47,430 nucleotides of DNA from Bifidobacterium vansinderenii (GCF_002234915.1 NZ_NEWD01000024.1:1-47430); one strand, 5' to 3'; shown: positions 17,418-26,505, numbered from the stretch's first letter. A program made the numbers and translations. The notes: generated by a model from the sequence alone, not told the origin.

Positions 17418-18070
17418 CGGGTGGCCTCCGAGTCGGCGAGCAGAGTATCGATGTCGGTCCGAATCGCGGACCAGACCTGTTCGATGGTCTGCGCGGCGTC
17501 GATCACACGGAACCGGTCCGGTTCGGCGGCCGCCAGATCGAGGAACGCGCGTCGGGTACGGTTCTGGAAGTCGTCGCCGGCGGACTCCATGCGATCGGCC
17601 TCATGCTGCAGTCGCGTATGGGAGACGGCCGGATCCATGTCGAGCAGATACGTGCGCACGGGCAGCAGATTGTTCGTGGCCCACAGGCTCAGATCGCGGA
17701 TCTCAGCGGGCGTGAGTTCGCGACCGCCGGCCTGATATGCCAGTGAGGAGTCGAGATATCGGTCGGTGATCACCACTTCGTCGCGGGCCAATGCCGGGCG
17801 GATGAGTTCGGCCACGTGCTGGGCTCGATCGGCGGCGAAGATCAGCGCCTCCGCGCGCGGGGCGATGTCGGCCGCGGGCACGCCATCCGTGGCGGCAGAC
17901 ACGTTGTGCAGCAGGAGCTGGCGCAGCGTGGCGCCCAGCGGCGTACCGCCCGGCTCGCGAGTCACGATCACCGTGCGCCCGCGGGATTCGAGATACTGAC
18001 GCAGTCGCTCCACCTGCGTGGTCTTGCCCACGCCATCGACGCCTTCAAAGGAGATAAACAGTCCAGCCAT
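17414..18070 (-). CDS. tmk: Thymidylate kinase
   Basis: A 218-residue dTMP kinase making dTDP for DNA synthesis. The P-loop is [12 protein letters not shown] (about 7-18), the DRX-like dTMP-binding segment is [13 protein letters not shown], and the [13 protein letters not shown] motif is intact, followed by the LID region. The ATG at 18070 gives the standard N-terminus [10 protein letters not shown]; the frame is open to 18097 but those codons do not match the family. The ribosome binding site is weak. It is followed by holB with a 4-bp overlap. Confidence 0.96.
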   Translation of the reverse strand: MAGLFISFEGVDGVGKTTQVERLRQYLESRGRTVIVTREPGGTPLGATLRQLLLHNVSAATDGVPAADIAPRAEALIFAADRAQHVAELIRPALARDEVVITDRYLDSSLAYQAGGRELTPAEIRDLSLWATNNLLPVRTYLLDMDPAVSHTRLQHEADRMESAGDDFQNRTRRAFLDLAAAEPDRFRVIDAAQTIEQVWSAIRTDIDTLLADSEATR

Positions 18071-18146
18071 GCACCCTACCGTATCGGCGTGGGCCAACTT
18101 TTCGGCGGGTGGTGGCAGGAGGAGATCGGGGCTGGTCGGAGTTGAA

Positions 18147-18269
18147 TCCCTCCCTCAGTCCGCCTGCGGCGGCCAGCTCCCTCCCACGGAGGGAGCACCA
18201 AGGGAAAGGCCCGGCGTTCTCCCTCCATGGGAGGGAGATGTCACGACGAACGTCGTGACAGAGGGAGGG
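18147..18269. repeat. Extended G/C hairpin repeat (family 1, copy 4)
   Basis: The larger composite has CCCTCCCTCAGTCCGCC/GGCGGCCAG, a CTCCCTCCC...GGAGGGAG stem, a second CTCCCTCCATGGGAGGGAG palindrome and TGTCACGACGAACGTCGTGACA at the right end. It lies between the topA stop codon and the tmk start. It seems to be two units joined, with the second in inverted order. Confidence 0.8.
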
Positions 18270-18290
18270 AACGCAACCCGAGAGGTCGCC

Positions 18291-21245
18291 TTACTCGGCC
18301 GTCTTCTTGGTCTTCGAAGTCGACTTCTTCGCGGTCGAAGTCTTCTTCGCAGCGGTCTTCTTGGCCGTGGTCGACTTCTTCGTGGTCGACTTGCGTGTGG
18401 TCCTGCGCTTGGTCGGACCGGCGGCACGCTTCTCGGCGAGCAGGCGGAACGCCTCCTCCGGGGAGATCGACTCGGGCGTGAACTGACGCGGCAGCGTACG
18501 GTTCGTCTCACCGTCGGTAATGTATGGGCCGAATCGGCCGTCCTTGATCGTCACCGGCTTGGCGGTGTCCGGATCCGGACCAAGCTCGCGCAGCGGCGGC
18601 TTGGCGGCTGCGCGCCCACGTCCGCGACCGTACTTGGGCTGGTCGAACAGTTCCTTCGCCTTGGCAAGGTCCACGGTGAAGATCTCGTCCTCGCTGCCCA
18701 GCGAGCGGGTCTCCGGCTTGCCGCCCTCCACGGTCTTGGTCAGGTACGGACCGTAGCGGCCGTTGTTGGCTTCCACCGTGGCCTTGACGGTCTCACCGGT
18801 CTCGGCGTTGGTCTCATCCAGCGTGCCTACGACGCGTGGCAGGCTGAGCAGCTTCAACGCGTCGTCCAGCGATAGCGCCTCGGGGTCCATGGTCTTGAAC
18901 AGGGAGGCCATCTTCGGCTTGGGGGCCGTGGACTTCTTGCGTGTGGCGCGGCGCTTCGGAGCCGGCTCGCCCTTGGCCGCAGCCTCTTCGGCAGCCTTGC
19001 GCGCCTTCTCCTCGGCTTCCTTCTCCGCGGCCTTCTCGGCCTCGAGCTGCGCCTGCATCTCCGGGGTGATCAGCGCCACGTACGGGCCGAAGCGGCCCTT
19101 GCGAAGCTCCACGGTTCCGCCGGTGGCCGGATCGGTGCCCAGCACGCGCGGACCGCCGGAATTCGTGGCGATGAGCTCGTGGCCCACCTCCGGGGTGAGC
19201 TCGTCGGGCGCCAGCGTATCGGGAATCGACGCATGCTTCGGATTGCCGTCGGCGTCGAGGTTCTTCATATCCTCGAGGTACGGGCCGTAGCGGCCCACGC
19301 GCACGTGCAGTCCGTCGCCGATGTCGATCGTGTTGATCTCACGCGCGTCGATGTCGCCGAGCTGTGCCACCTGCTGCTGCAGGCCCTTGTGCGCGGCCTC
19401 GGGCGAATCAACCGTGCCTTCGCCGGTGCCGAAGTAGAATCGCGTCAGCCAGTCGCGGCCGCTCTCATGACCGCGGGCGATCTGGTCGAGACCGTTCTCC
19501 ATCTGCGCGGTGAACTGGTAGTCCACGTACTGCGGGAAATTCGTTTCGAGCAGTTTGACCACGGAGAACGCCAGCCACGACGGAATGAGTGCACGACCCT
19601 TCTCGTACACGTAGCCGCGGTCGATGATCGTGGAGATGATGCTCGCATACGTGGACGGGCGGCCGATCTCCTTGGCCTCCAACGTTTTGACGAGCGACGC
19701 CTCGGTGTAGCGTGCCGGCGGCTGCGTCTCGTGGCCGTTGGACTCCACGTCCACGGCGGTGAGCGAGTCGCCCACGCTCATCGGCGGCAGCGACACGTTT
19801 TCGGTGTCCTTCGCGCCGGACTTGGCCGCATCGGTCTTGCCGGACTCCGCCTTGCTCGCGCCGGACGCGGAACGCGCTCCCCCATACACCTCCATGAAGC
19901 CGGGGAATTCGATCACGGTGCCGGACGCCTGGAACAACGCCTCGCCGTGCGCACCGGAGTCAGCGCCCAAACGGACGGTGGCGGTGGAACCGGTGGCGTC
20001 GGCCATCTGCGAGGCGAGCGTACGACGCCAGATCAGCGTGTACAGCTTGAGCTGGTCCGGCGGCACGCGATTCGCCAGTTCCTCCGGGGAACGGAACGAG
20101 GAGCCGGCCGGACGAATACATTCGTGCGCCTCCTGCGCGCCGGCGGTCTTGGTCACATACTGTTTGGGGCTGTCGGACAGGAATCGTTCGCCGTAGCGCT
20201 TGCCCACCTCGGCGCGGGCAGCGGCAATGGCCTCCTGGGAGAGCGTGACCGAATCGGTACGCATATACGTGATGTAGCCGTTCTCGTACAGGCCCTGTGC
20301 GGCGCGCATGGTGGCGCGGGAGCTGAATCCGAGACGGTTGCCTGCGGTCTGCTGCAGCGTGGACGTGGTGAACGGCGGCTGCGGGCGACGACGGTACGGC
20401 TTGGTCTCCAGCGAACGCACGACGAACGGCACGTCGCGCACGGCGTCGGCGATGGCGTGGGCGAGCGTCTCGTCCATCACGACCGGCTCGTCCTTGCGCG
20501 CGGCGTCGGTCAGCTGCCCGTCGGCACCGAAGTCCTTGGACACGGCGAGGCGACGGCCACCGAGCGCGACCAGTCGGGAGTCAAACCCGGCGTCGACGTC
20601 ACCGTCGGCGGCCACCAGCGTGGCCACCACGTCCCAATACGATGCGCGGACAAACGCCATGCGCTCGCGCTCACGTTCGACGATCAGTCGGGTGGCGACG
20701 GACTGCACGCGGCCGGCGGACAGGCCCGGTCCCACCTTGCGCCACAGCACAGGGGACAGTTCGTAGCCGTAGAGTCGGTCGAGCACGCGACGGGTCTCCT
20801 GCGCGTCGACCATGTGCCCGTCCACGTCGCGCGTGGCGGTGAGGGAACGCCTGATCGCCTCGGGCGTGATCTCGTGGAACACCATGCGCTTGACCGGCAC
20901 CTTGGGCTTGAGCGTCTGCACCAGATGCCATGCGATGGCCTCGCCCTCGCGATCCTCATCGGTCGCGAGATAGAGTTCGTCGGCGTTCTTCAGCGCGGAC
21001 TTGAGTTCGGCCACCGTGGACTTCTTGTTATCGTTGACGATGTAGTACGGCTCGAACCCGTCGTTCACGTCGACGCCGAACTTGCCGAACTTCTCCTTGC
21101 GGCTGGGCGGAACCTGCGAGGGCTGGGCCAGATCGCGGATATGGCCCACCGACGCCATCACCTCATACCCCTTGCCCAGGTAACCGCCGATCTTCTTTGC
21201 CTTGGTAGGCGACTCGACGATAACGAGCTTGGTGCCGTCAGTCAT
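18291..21245 (-). CDS. topA: DNA topoisomerase I
   Basis: A 984-residue type IA topoisomerase that relaxes negative supercoils. The N-terminal Toprim domain starts KLVIVESPTKAKKI and has the metal/acid motif YLATDEDREGEAIAWHL (about 87-103). The active-site tyrosine lies in YENGYITYMRTDSVTLS (about 315-330). The C-terminal half holds four repeat domains without cysteines (recognised by RKGRFGPYVAL, NNGRYGPYLTK, KDGRFGPYITDG and RVGRYGPYLED), as in other actinobacteria. The last 45 residues are a Lys/Thr/Ala/Ser-rich tail of the kind that binds DNA non-specifically. The ATG at 21245 follows AAGGAGAGG; a TATTAT at 21281-21276 is a possible -10 box. Confidence 0.96.
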   Translation of the reverse strand: MTDGTKLVIVESPTKAKKIGGYLGKGYEVMASVGHIRDLAQPSQVPPSRKEKFGKFGVDVNDGFEPYYIVNDNKKSTVAELKSALKNADELYLATDEDREGEAIAWHLVQTLKPKVPVKRMVFHEITPEAIRRSLTATRDVDGHMVDAQETRRVLDRLYGYELSPVLWRKVGPGLSAGRVQSVATRLIVERERERMAFVRASYWDVVATLVAADGDVDAGFDSRLVALGGRRLAVSKDFGADGQLTDAARKDEPVVMDETLAHAIADAVRDVPFVVRSLETKPYRRRPQPPFTTSTLQQTAGNRLGFSSRATMRAAQGLYENGYITYMRTDSVTLSQEAIAAARAEVGKRYGERFLSDSPKQYVTKTAGAQEAHECIRPAGSSFRSPEELANRVPPDQLKLYTLIWRRTLASQMADATGSTATVRLGADSGAHGEALFQASGTVIEFPGFMEVYGGARSASGASKAESGKTDAAKSGAKDTENVSLPPMSVGDSLTAVDVESNGHETQPPARYTEASLVKTLEAKEIGRPSTYASIISTIIDRGYVYEKGRALIPSWLAFSVVKLLETNFPQYVDYQFTAQMENGLDQIARGHESGRDWLTRFYFGTGEGTVDSPEAAHKGLQQQVAQLGDIDAREINTIDIGDGLHVRVGRYGPYLEDMKNLDADGNPKHASIPDTLAPDELTPEVGHELIATNSGGPRVLGTDPATGGTVELRKGRFGPYVALITPEMQAQLEAEKAAEKEAEEKARKAAEEAAAKGEPAPKRRATRKKSTAPKPKMASLFKTMDPEALSLDDALKLLSLPRVVGTLDETNAETGETVKATVEANNGRYGPYLTKTVEGGKPETRSLGSEDEIFTVDLAKAKELFDQPKYGRGRGRAAAKPPLRELGPDPDTAKPVTIKDGRFGPYITDGETNRTLPRQFTPESISPEEAFRLLAEKRAAGPTKRRTTRKSTTKKSTTAKKTAAKKTSTAKKSTSKTKKTAE

Positions 21246-21352
21246 GGTCCTCTCCTTCTTGGTCAACTACAGTGCATAATAACCATGACCGCGCCCGGTT
21301 TGACGAATCGGGCGTTCGGCACGGCATCGGCATGGCGGGTTCGCGCGTGGCG

Positions 21353-22639
21353 TCAGCGCTTGCGCGGCGGGGCGGGAGGAGCCCCCACCAGACCGATCTT
21401 AGACAATGGTGCGGCGGTGATGTGACGCATGGCGAGCACAAGACCGAACGTGAGCATCACGGACGCGCAGATGAGCACGCCGGCCGATCCGTGCGCGGCG
21501 GACGACGCCCACTTGGCGCTGTACTGCAGGCCGGGAGCCAGCTGCCAGACCACGTAGAGTCCGTATGCGACGGCCATGATGCCACCGACGATCATCACCG
21601 TGCCCACGATCTGGATGCTGGCGGATGATACGCGTGTGCCCGGCTCGTCCATGCCCGACGAACGGGTGAACGCCAACGTCAGGAACGCCAGTCCGGCCGC
21701 CAGCGCGGTCGCCATGATCACGTCGCATGGGCGGTGCCAGCCGCCGACGAGCAATGCCATGCCGGACAGCGCCGCGTATGCGGCGGCGACTACGGCGACC
21801 AGGGCACGCCATACGCGCGGCACGACGCACAGCAGGGCGAGTGCGGCCACGACGACCATGGTCATGTGCCCGGAGGGGGCGGTGTTGCCGTCGGTCTTGA
21901 TCATTGACACGTCGTAGACCTTGCGCGGCAGCAGATGCTTGAGCAGTTCGGCCGCGGCGAACGCGACGACGGCGAATGACACGAGCTGCACGATCGCGCG
22001 CCAGCGCTTGCGGGAGACGGCTATGATGACCGCCACCACGCCGAACGCGACGTCGGTGAACGCCATGACCGGGACCGTCAGCGGGCCGAGCGTCACGGAC
22101 GCGGCGAGCGGCGAGCACAAGGCAGCAAGCCAGCCGGGCAGCGCGTCGGCGAATCCGTCGACGGCGAGGTTGTCGTACTCCTGACCGCCCACGGTGCCAA
22201 CACCCACCAGGTACACGGCGGCGGCGATGGCGAGCAGCGCGATGCCGAACACGGCGCACAGGATCACGCTGGAGGGGCGGGGACGGTCGGTGAGCGGGTC
22301 GTCGGAACGATCGCGCGGCATGCGCGGATCCACAGCGGGCTCGGATGCGTTGCGGGCAGAACGGCCACGGTTCTTGCCGTTCCCTCCACGGCGAGGCCGG
22401 GAGGAGTCATCGTCGGCATCATCGGCGACCTGGGCGAGGGACGCCAGCGCGCCCGACGGCTCCCCTTCCAGACCCAAGGACACGGCCTCAAGCGGGGACA
22501 GGCCACCGGAACGGTCCGGCGTTCCCCCGGACGTCGCCGGTGGAATCGGCTGCGGGGAGATCGGCTGCGTGGCGGACGAGTCGGCGGGCTCGGGGTCCAA
22601 CGGCTCGAAATACAGGTTCGATGGCTTCTTGTCACTCAT
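21353..22639 (-). CDS. PAP2 family membrane phosphatase with disordered N-terminus
   Basis: A 428-residue protein. The first 120 residues are Pro/Ser/Asp/Arg-rich and disordered. Around eight hydrophobic segments follow. The PAP2 signature is spread as LLKHLLPRKVYDV (K...R), APSGHMT (PSGH, about 258) and GWHRPCDV (about 300), the three motifs that build the phosphatase site at the membrane face. Related enzymes dephosphorylate undecaprenyl-PP or phosphatidic acid; the substrate cannot be set here. A second block of three TMs follows the PAP2 part. The ATG at 22639 lacks a clear ribosome binding site. It lies 107 bp upstream of topA on the same strand. Confidence 0.88.
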   Translation of the reverse strand: MSDKKPSNLYFEPLDPEPADSSATQPISPQPIPPATSGGTPDRSGGLSPLEAVSLGLEGEPSGALASLAQVADDADDDSSRPRRGGNGKNRGRSARNASEPAVDPRMPRDRSDDPLTDRPRPSSVILCAVFGIALLAIAAAVYLVGVGTVGGQEYDNLAVDGFADALPGWLAALCSPLAASVTLGPLTVPVMAFTDVAFGVVAVIIAVSRKRWRAIVQLVSFAVVAFAAAELLKHLLPRKVYDVSMIKTDGNTAPSGHMTMVVVAALALLCVVPRVWRALVAVVAAAYAALSGMALLVGGWHRPCDVIMATALAAGLAFLTLAFTRSSGMDEPGTRVSSASIQIVGTVMIVGGIMAVAYGLYVVWQLAPGLQYSAKWASSAAHGSAGVLICASVMLTFGLVLAMRHITAAPLSKIGLVGAPPAPPRKR

Positions 22640-22699
22640 AGTCACGACTTTAGAGCCGACGGGGCCCAAACCCGAGTAATTCGGAATTCGGGCGCACCG

Positions 22700-22746
22700 C
22701 TCCCCTCAGTCGGCTACGCCGACAGCTCCCCTCAAAGAGGGGAGCC
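22700..22746. repeat. Double-hairpin G/C repeat (family 1, copy 5)
   Basis: CAGTCGGC(TAC)GCCGACAG followed by CTCCCCTCAAAGAGGGGAG. It lies between the UbiX-like stop codon and the PAP2 gene, in the same orientation as the other copies. Confidence 0.85.
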
Positions 22747-22758
22747 GGAGGAGGGAGG

Positions 22759-23340
22759 TTATTCGCCGAGGCCCTCCCAGCGGTGGTAGCGCGGCGCCTC
22801 GATGCCGAAGGGCATAAGCAGCCGCGCGGCCACGTCGTAGGTCATGTCCTCGATCGTGGACGCGTTGCCGTAGAACGTCAGCATCGGCGGGGATATACGT
22901 ACCCCGGGAATCATCGACAGTTCCTGCATGTTGCGCAGATGAATCGGGCTGAGCGGACTCTCCCGCGCACACAGCACCAGCGGACGCTGCTCCTTGATCG
23001 TCACGTCGGCGGCGCGCAACAGCAGCGTATCCGCATATCCGCTGTGAATGCCGGCCAGCGTCTTCATGGAGCAGGGCACCACGATCATGCCGGCCGTCCG
23101 GTACGATCCGCTCGCCGGACCGGCGCCGATCTCCTCCGGCTCATACCATTCGTCGGCCAACGCGCGAACCTCGTCCACGCCCAGACCGGTCTCCCAGGCG
23201 AGCGTGGTGCGGGCGCCATGGCTCATGATCAGGCAGGAACGGAAACCGTCCGCTTCACGGATGATCCGCAGACACTGCACGAGCAGCGGCAGACCGCTCG
23301 CCCCCGTGGCGCCCACCACGATGCGCTGTTCGTCACTCAT
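22759..23340 (-). CDS. UbiX-like flavin prenyltransferase
   Basis: A 193-residue protein of the UbiX/Pad1 family, which attaches a dimethylallyl group to FMN to make prenyl-FMN, the cofactor of UbiD enzymes. The N-terminal flavin loop VVGATGASGLPLL (about 8-20), the PCSMKTLAGIHSGYADTLLLRAADV segment (about 90-114) and the LVLCARESPLSPIHLRNM helix (about 121-138) match the family. The ATG at 23340 lies inside the end of the UbiD-like gene (8-bp overlap), showing tight coupling of cofactor maker and user. With the divergent LpdD-like gene this resembles the lpdB-lpdC-lpdD set of lactic acid bacteria. Confidence 0.92.
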   Translation of the reverse strand: MSDEQRIVVGATGASGLPLLVQCLRIIREADGFRSCLIMSHGARTTLAWETGLGVDEVRALADEWYEPEEIGAGPASGSYRTAGMIVVPCSMKTLAGIHSGYADTLLLRAADVTIKEQRPLVLCARESPLSPIHLRNMQELSMIPGVRISPPMLTFYGNASTIEDMTYDVAARLLMPFGIEAPRYHRWEGLGE

Positions 23341-24814
23341 ACAGATCCGGCACCCAATGCGTGGGGTCAAGCTCCATGAACCGGGCCCTGTGGAACCGCG
23401 CCTTCTGATCGAACGGCACCGTGCAGTCGAAGATCGTCTTGCACGCAATGCCATGATCGCGGATCGACGGATCGCACGTCGGATCGTTCGACGGATCCAG
23501 CGGATGGCAGCGCACGCCCGGAATCGTAACCACGTCCACATCGCCCTGGAAACGCGTGTTCATCGCCCACAGCACGTCGCTCATGTCGAAGCAGTCCACA
23601 TCCTCGTCCACCAGGAAGATGTGCTTGAGTTCGCTGAACGCGCTGAACGCCAGCAGCGCGGCCTGACGCTGACGGCCCTCGTCCGACGGCACGCGCTTGA
23701 CGAACTGCAACACCGCCATGAACTTGCCGCCGCCCGCACTCGCACAGTACACGTTCTGCAGACGGCCCGGCATGGCCTTCTCGATCATGCCGTAGATGCT
23801 TGCCTCCGTAGGGATGCCGGCCATCGACACGTGCTCCTCGCTCGGGCCGATGCACGTCTGCATGATCGGATTCCGACGGGTGGTGACCGCCTTCACCTTG
23901 ATCTTCCAGCACTGGTCCGACGCCGGACCGGTGTAGCCGGGGAACTCGGGCATCGCGTAGCCGGTGTGGCTGTTCTGATCCTCCACCACGCGCTCGCCGG
24001 GGATCACCTCTCCCTCGATCACGTATTCGGCGTTGGCGATGGCGCACTGGTCGATGGTGAGGCACTGCGTAAGCTCGACCGGGTGGCCGCGCAGGGCACC
24101 GGCCACGGACAGTTCGTCGTAGCCGAGCGGCGTGGTCGGCGGCTCGAAGCAGGAGCCGATCTCGATGGCCGGGTCCACGCCGATGCTCACCGAGATCGGC
24201 AGACGCTGGCCCAGCTGTTCGGCGCGTTCGGCCATGGCGCCGATGTGGCGGGCGCCGGGGGTGAAGAAGATCGAGAGTTCGTCGCGGCTCTGGATGCACA
24301 AGCGGTGGATGGTCACGTCGTGCACGCCCGTGTCGGGGTGCGTGGCGTAGCACATGCCGAGCGTGATGTACGGGCCTGCGTCGTCGGGGGTGTTCGTGGG
24401 CGCGGGCACGAGCTTGTACAGGTCGAAGTCGGGGTCGCTGGCTCGGTACACCACCTCTTGGCAGGGGGCGGGGCCGTCGACCACCACGGGCTGGATGGGG
24501 TTGTCGACCGACCGCCACAGCAGCTTGCCAAGATCCTTGGGATCGCAGCCGAGCAGCGCGCCCACGCGGCGGCGGCTCGCCAGCAGGCCGATCGCCACGC
24601 GGGCGCCCGGATGGCCCTTCACCGTATTGAAGATCATGGCCGGGCCTTCGCGCGTGGGGCGCTGCACCGTGCCGCCGGCGCCCACGTAGCGGTACACGCC
24701 GGCCAGTTCGGCGGCCGGGTCCACTTCCACGTCCGTTTCGATCAGTTGACCGGGCATGGATCGCAGCAGATCCAGCGCCGATCGCAGACTGTTCACCTCA
24801 TTCGCCTCGCTCAT
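23333..24814 (-). CDS. UbiD family decarboxylase (aromatic acid decarboxylase, LpdC-like)
   Basis: A 493-residue prenyl-FMN-dependent decarboxylase. Family blocks are the N-terminal RSALDLLRSMPGQL, TLGMCYATHPDTGVHDVTIHRL, FFTPGARHIG, the ELSVAGALRGHPVELTQC catalytic-face region with E and R of the E-R-E site, and the CIGPSEEHVSMAGIPTEA segment. C-terminal metal/cofactor ligands lie around DEDVDCFDMSDVLWAM. Size and order fit non-oxidative aromatic decarboxylases such as gallate or 4-hydroxybenzoate decarboxylase; I infer a phenolic acid substrate from the LpdD-like neighbour. The ATG at 24814 follows AAAGGAG; the longer open frame to 24946 is not supported. It is transcribed first, then ubiX. 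Confidence 0.9.
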   Translation of the reverse strand: MSEANEVNSLRSALDLLRSMPGQLIETDVEVDPAAELAGVYRYVGAGGTVQRPTREGPAMIFNTVKGHPGARVAIGLLASRRRVGALLGCDPKDLGKLLWRSVDNPIQPVVVDGPAPCQEVVYRASDPDFDLYKLVPAPTNTPDDAGPYITLGMCYATHPDTGVHDVTIHRLCIQSRDELSIFFTPGARHIGAMAERAEQLGQRLPISVSIGVDPAIEIGSCFEPPTTPLGYDELSVAGALRGHPVELTQCLTIDQCAIANAEYVIEGEVIPGERVVEDQNSHTGYAMPEFPGYTGPASDQCWKIKVKAVTTRRNPIMQTCIGPSEEHVSMAGIPTEASIYGMIEKAMPGRLQNVYCASAGGGKFMAVLQFVKRVPSDEGRQRQAALLAFSAFSELKHIFLVDEDVDCFDMSDVLWAMNTRFQGDVDVVTIPGVRCHPLDPSNDPTCDPSIRDHGIACKTIFDCTVPFDQKARFHRARFMELDPTHWVPDLYE

Positions 24815-24935
24815 GCGGCTGCTCCTTTGTTGCTCTGTGTTCCGAGTGCTCACTGTTGTTCGTGTTCTCTGTTGTTGTTCCGTGCGTCGTCGCACCGTTG
24901 ACGCATCCACCTTAGCGCCTCTCGGGAGGCGGACA

Positions 24936-25427
24936 ATGGAAGACATGATGGAATTTCAGGAAGCGGAATGCGGTGTGCGGGTGCGGGCGGTGATTGAACG
25001 GCAGGGCGCCGATGTGCTTGTGCAGCTTGTCGGCGGGGATGTGCCGCATTACGGTGTGGTCGTCACGGTGGATCGCGCAGGCGAGGTTCGCGGCATCGCG
25101 CTGCCCAGCCGGCCGGGGCATGTGCATCAGGAGACGGCGATCGCGGAGCCTCTCGCGCGGAGGCTGCACGCGGCGCTGCTGACGGCGGGTGCCAATGAAA
25201 AACGTAAAGAAGGTGCGGAAGGTGCAGACGATTCCCCTCTTGCTGCGGGGAACGTCATGGTGGTTTCCGGCGTGCATGTCAACGCCATCACGCCGGAGCA
25301 GATGCGGGCCGTGTTCCGCATGTGCGAGCGCCTTGGCACGCGTGCGGCCGACTGGCTGGAACGGCATCCGATCGGCGCTCCGGAAGAGGTGTTCGCATCG
25401 CTCCCCGATAGGGCGGCCTCCAAGTGA
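24936..25427 (+). CDS. LpdD-like small protein, prenyl-FMN decarboxylase accessory
   Basis: A 163-residue protein, divergent from the UbiD-like gene with a 121-bp shared promoter region. It has VRAVIERQGADVLVQLVGGDVPHYGVVV, RPGHVHQETAIAEPLARRLHAAL and GVHVNAITPEQMRAVFRMCERL, the pattern of the LpdD/small-subunit family that accompanies gallate decarboxylases. LpdD-type proteins are thought to help deliver or hold the prenylated flavin. A low-complexity stretch (about 90-105, Asn/Glu/Lys/Gly) lies in the middle. The ATG at 24936 follows GGGAGG with 6-nt spacing; ATGs at 24945 and 24948 are alternatives. It has no downstream partner: a 340-bp gap with inverted repeats follows. Confidence 0.75.
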   Translation: MEDMMEFQEAECGVRVRAVIERQGADVLVQLVGGDVPHYGVVVTVDRAGEVRGIALPSRPGHVHQETAIAEPLARRLHAALLTAGANEKRKEGAEGADDSPLAAGNVMVVSGVHVNAITPEQMRAVFRMCERLGTRAADWLERHPIGAPEEVFASLPDRAASK

Positions 25428-25499
25428 GTCCGGCAAAAGCAGGGCCCGAAAACACCGGTAAGAGCGCCGGTCCGACCGCCCGGCAGGGTCAGATCAGAC

Positions 25500-25727
25500 C
25501 TATCTCCGCATATGGAGGTCCTTGGCCGCTGTTGCAAAGCGATAACCTTCGATTTGGAGGTCCTTGAAATCGCGGATTTCACTCCGAGCGGCGGGAAATA
25601 GCCACCTCGTGCCGCAGGATCGTTGCAATCACGTCACGCAGTTGCCAAGGTCTACTTGACGAGGGACCTCCAAATCAAAGGTTAGGTCCGTGCACGACCC
25701 GAAATGAACCTCCAAATCGGCAGATAG
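25500..25727. repeat. Nested inverted-repeat element with GATTTGGAGGTCC arms
   Basis: Inner arms 25544-25563 and 25664-25683 are 20-bp inverted repeats matching at 19 of 20 positions. Outer arms (about 25500-25519 and 25708-25727) are a weaker inverted pair, CTATCT...GGAGGT against ACCTCC...AGATAG. The 100 bp inside the inner arms has no open frame. The layout, about 228 bp with nested terminal inverted repeats and no gene, resembles a MITE-like element. It fills the gap between lpdD-like and the deoxyribosyltransferase gene. Confidence 0.65.
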
Positions 25728-25767
25728 CCCGGCGGATCGGCTTTTATGGACGGTCTCACGCCAGCGA

Positions 25768-26193
25768 TCAGAAATCCTTGAGCACGGGGTTCGTGTGCTC
25801 GCCGGTCTCGAGGAAGCGGGCCAGATCCTCCGGGGAGGTGAAGATCGCATCCACGGACTGGGAGATCATGATGTTCACGGCGTCGCCGTCCTTGAGGCCG
25901 TCAAGGTAGGCGTACACGGGCTTGCCGATGCCGTGCGCGTAACCGATCTCGAACATCGTGCCCGGATCGTCGTCGATCAGGTTGGCGATCACGGCCTTGG
26001 AGCTGCGAATGCCTTCGACGTCGGCCTCGAAGCACGCCTTGGCGCCGATGGCCGCCAGATCGGATTCGAAGCGCGGCTTGAACAGCTTCTTGCCATGGGA
26101 TTCGAGCGCGGCCTCGAGGCGTTCCATGCTGGACACCTCGGCGGGGTTGAAGAACGGACCGGCTGCGTAGAAATCGTAATCAGTATTGGTCAT
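25768..26193 (-). CDS. Nucleoside 2-deoxyribosyltransferase
   Basis: A 141-residue enzyme that swaps the base on 2'-deoxyribonucleosides. The start YDFYAAGPFFNPAEVSSMERLE (about 5-26) holds the substrate-binding Tyr/Gly-Pro-Phe motif. NLIDDDPGTMFEIGYAHGIGKPVYAY (about 83-108) holds the aspartates and the catalytic glutamate (FEIGYA). It acts in deoxynucleoside salvage and fits with the nucleoside hydrolase 550 bp upstream, although a tRNA gene lies between them. The ATG at 26193 gives the family-typical start MTNTDYDF; ATG 26199 is also in frame. No clear ribosome binding site is seen. Confidence 0.88.
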   Translation of the reverse strand: MTNTDYDFYAAGPFFNPAEVSSMERLEAALESHGKKLFKPRFESDLAAIGAKACFEADVEGIRSSKAVIANLIDDDPGTMFEIGYAHGIGKPVYAYLDGLKDGDAVNIMISQSVDAIFTSPEDLARFLETGEHTNPVLKDF

Positions 26194-26390
26194 GCGCATC
26201 ATTGTAGGAGCGCGGAGTCTGCAGGCCGTTAACGACGCGACGAACCATGCAGGAGAAACTATGGGAGAGATGATGCCACGGAACCGGCGGCTGGGGCTAT
26301 CTGTCAGAAAGCGGAATCGATACGGTTCCAAGCTGAAATCAGGGAAATGAGCGGAAGCGACGCCGAAGTCGCAGACGCAAACCCTTGAAA

Positions 26391-26427
26391 ATTGGAAAGG
26401 CCTCGGACACTAATGTTTCCGAGGCCT
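26391..26427 (-). terminator. Intrinsic terminator after tRNA-Arg
   Basis: On the minus strand AGGCCTCGGA, a 10-nt loop, TCCGAGGCCT, a perfect 10-bp stem, is followed by TTTCCAAT. It lies just past the tRNA 3' end. Confidence 0.85.
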
Positions 26428-26431
26428 CATG

Positions 26432-26505
26432 TGCGCCAGACAGGATTCGAACCTGCGACCTTCTGATCCGTAGTCAGATGCTCTAATCCGCTGGGCTACT
26501 GGCGC
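26432..26505 (-). tRNA. tRNA-Arg (anticodon ACG)
   Basis: A complete cloverleaf on the minus strand. The acceptor GCGCCAG pairs with CTGGCGC, the D arm region is AGCCCAGCGGATTAGAGC, the anticodon loop is CTACGGA with ACG, and the T arm holds CAGGTTCGAATCCTG. CCA is not encoded. The wobble A is expected to be edited to inosine by TadA. It has its own terminator, so it is a single-gene unit. Confidence 0.97.

Noticed and set aside
19179-21425. A 748-codon plus-strand open frame opposite topA
   Set aside because: It is antisense to topA with all its motifs; no domain pattern or start signal.
26432-26505. tRNA-Arg considered as an attachment site of an integrated element
   Set aside because: No integrase and no duplicated tRNA 3' end were seen on either side.
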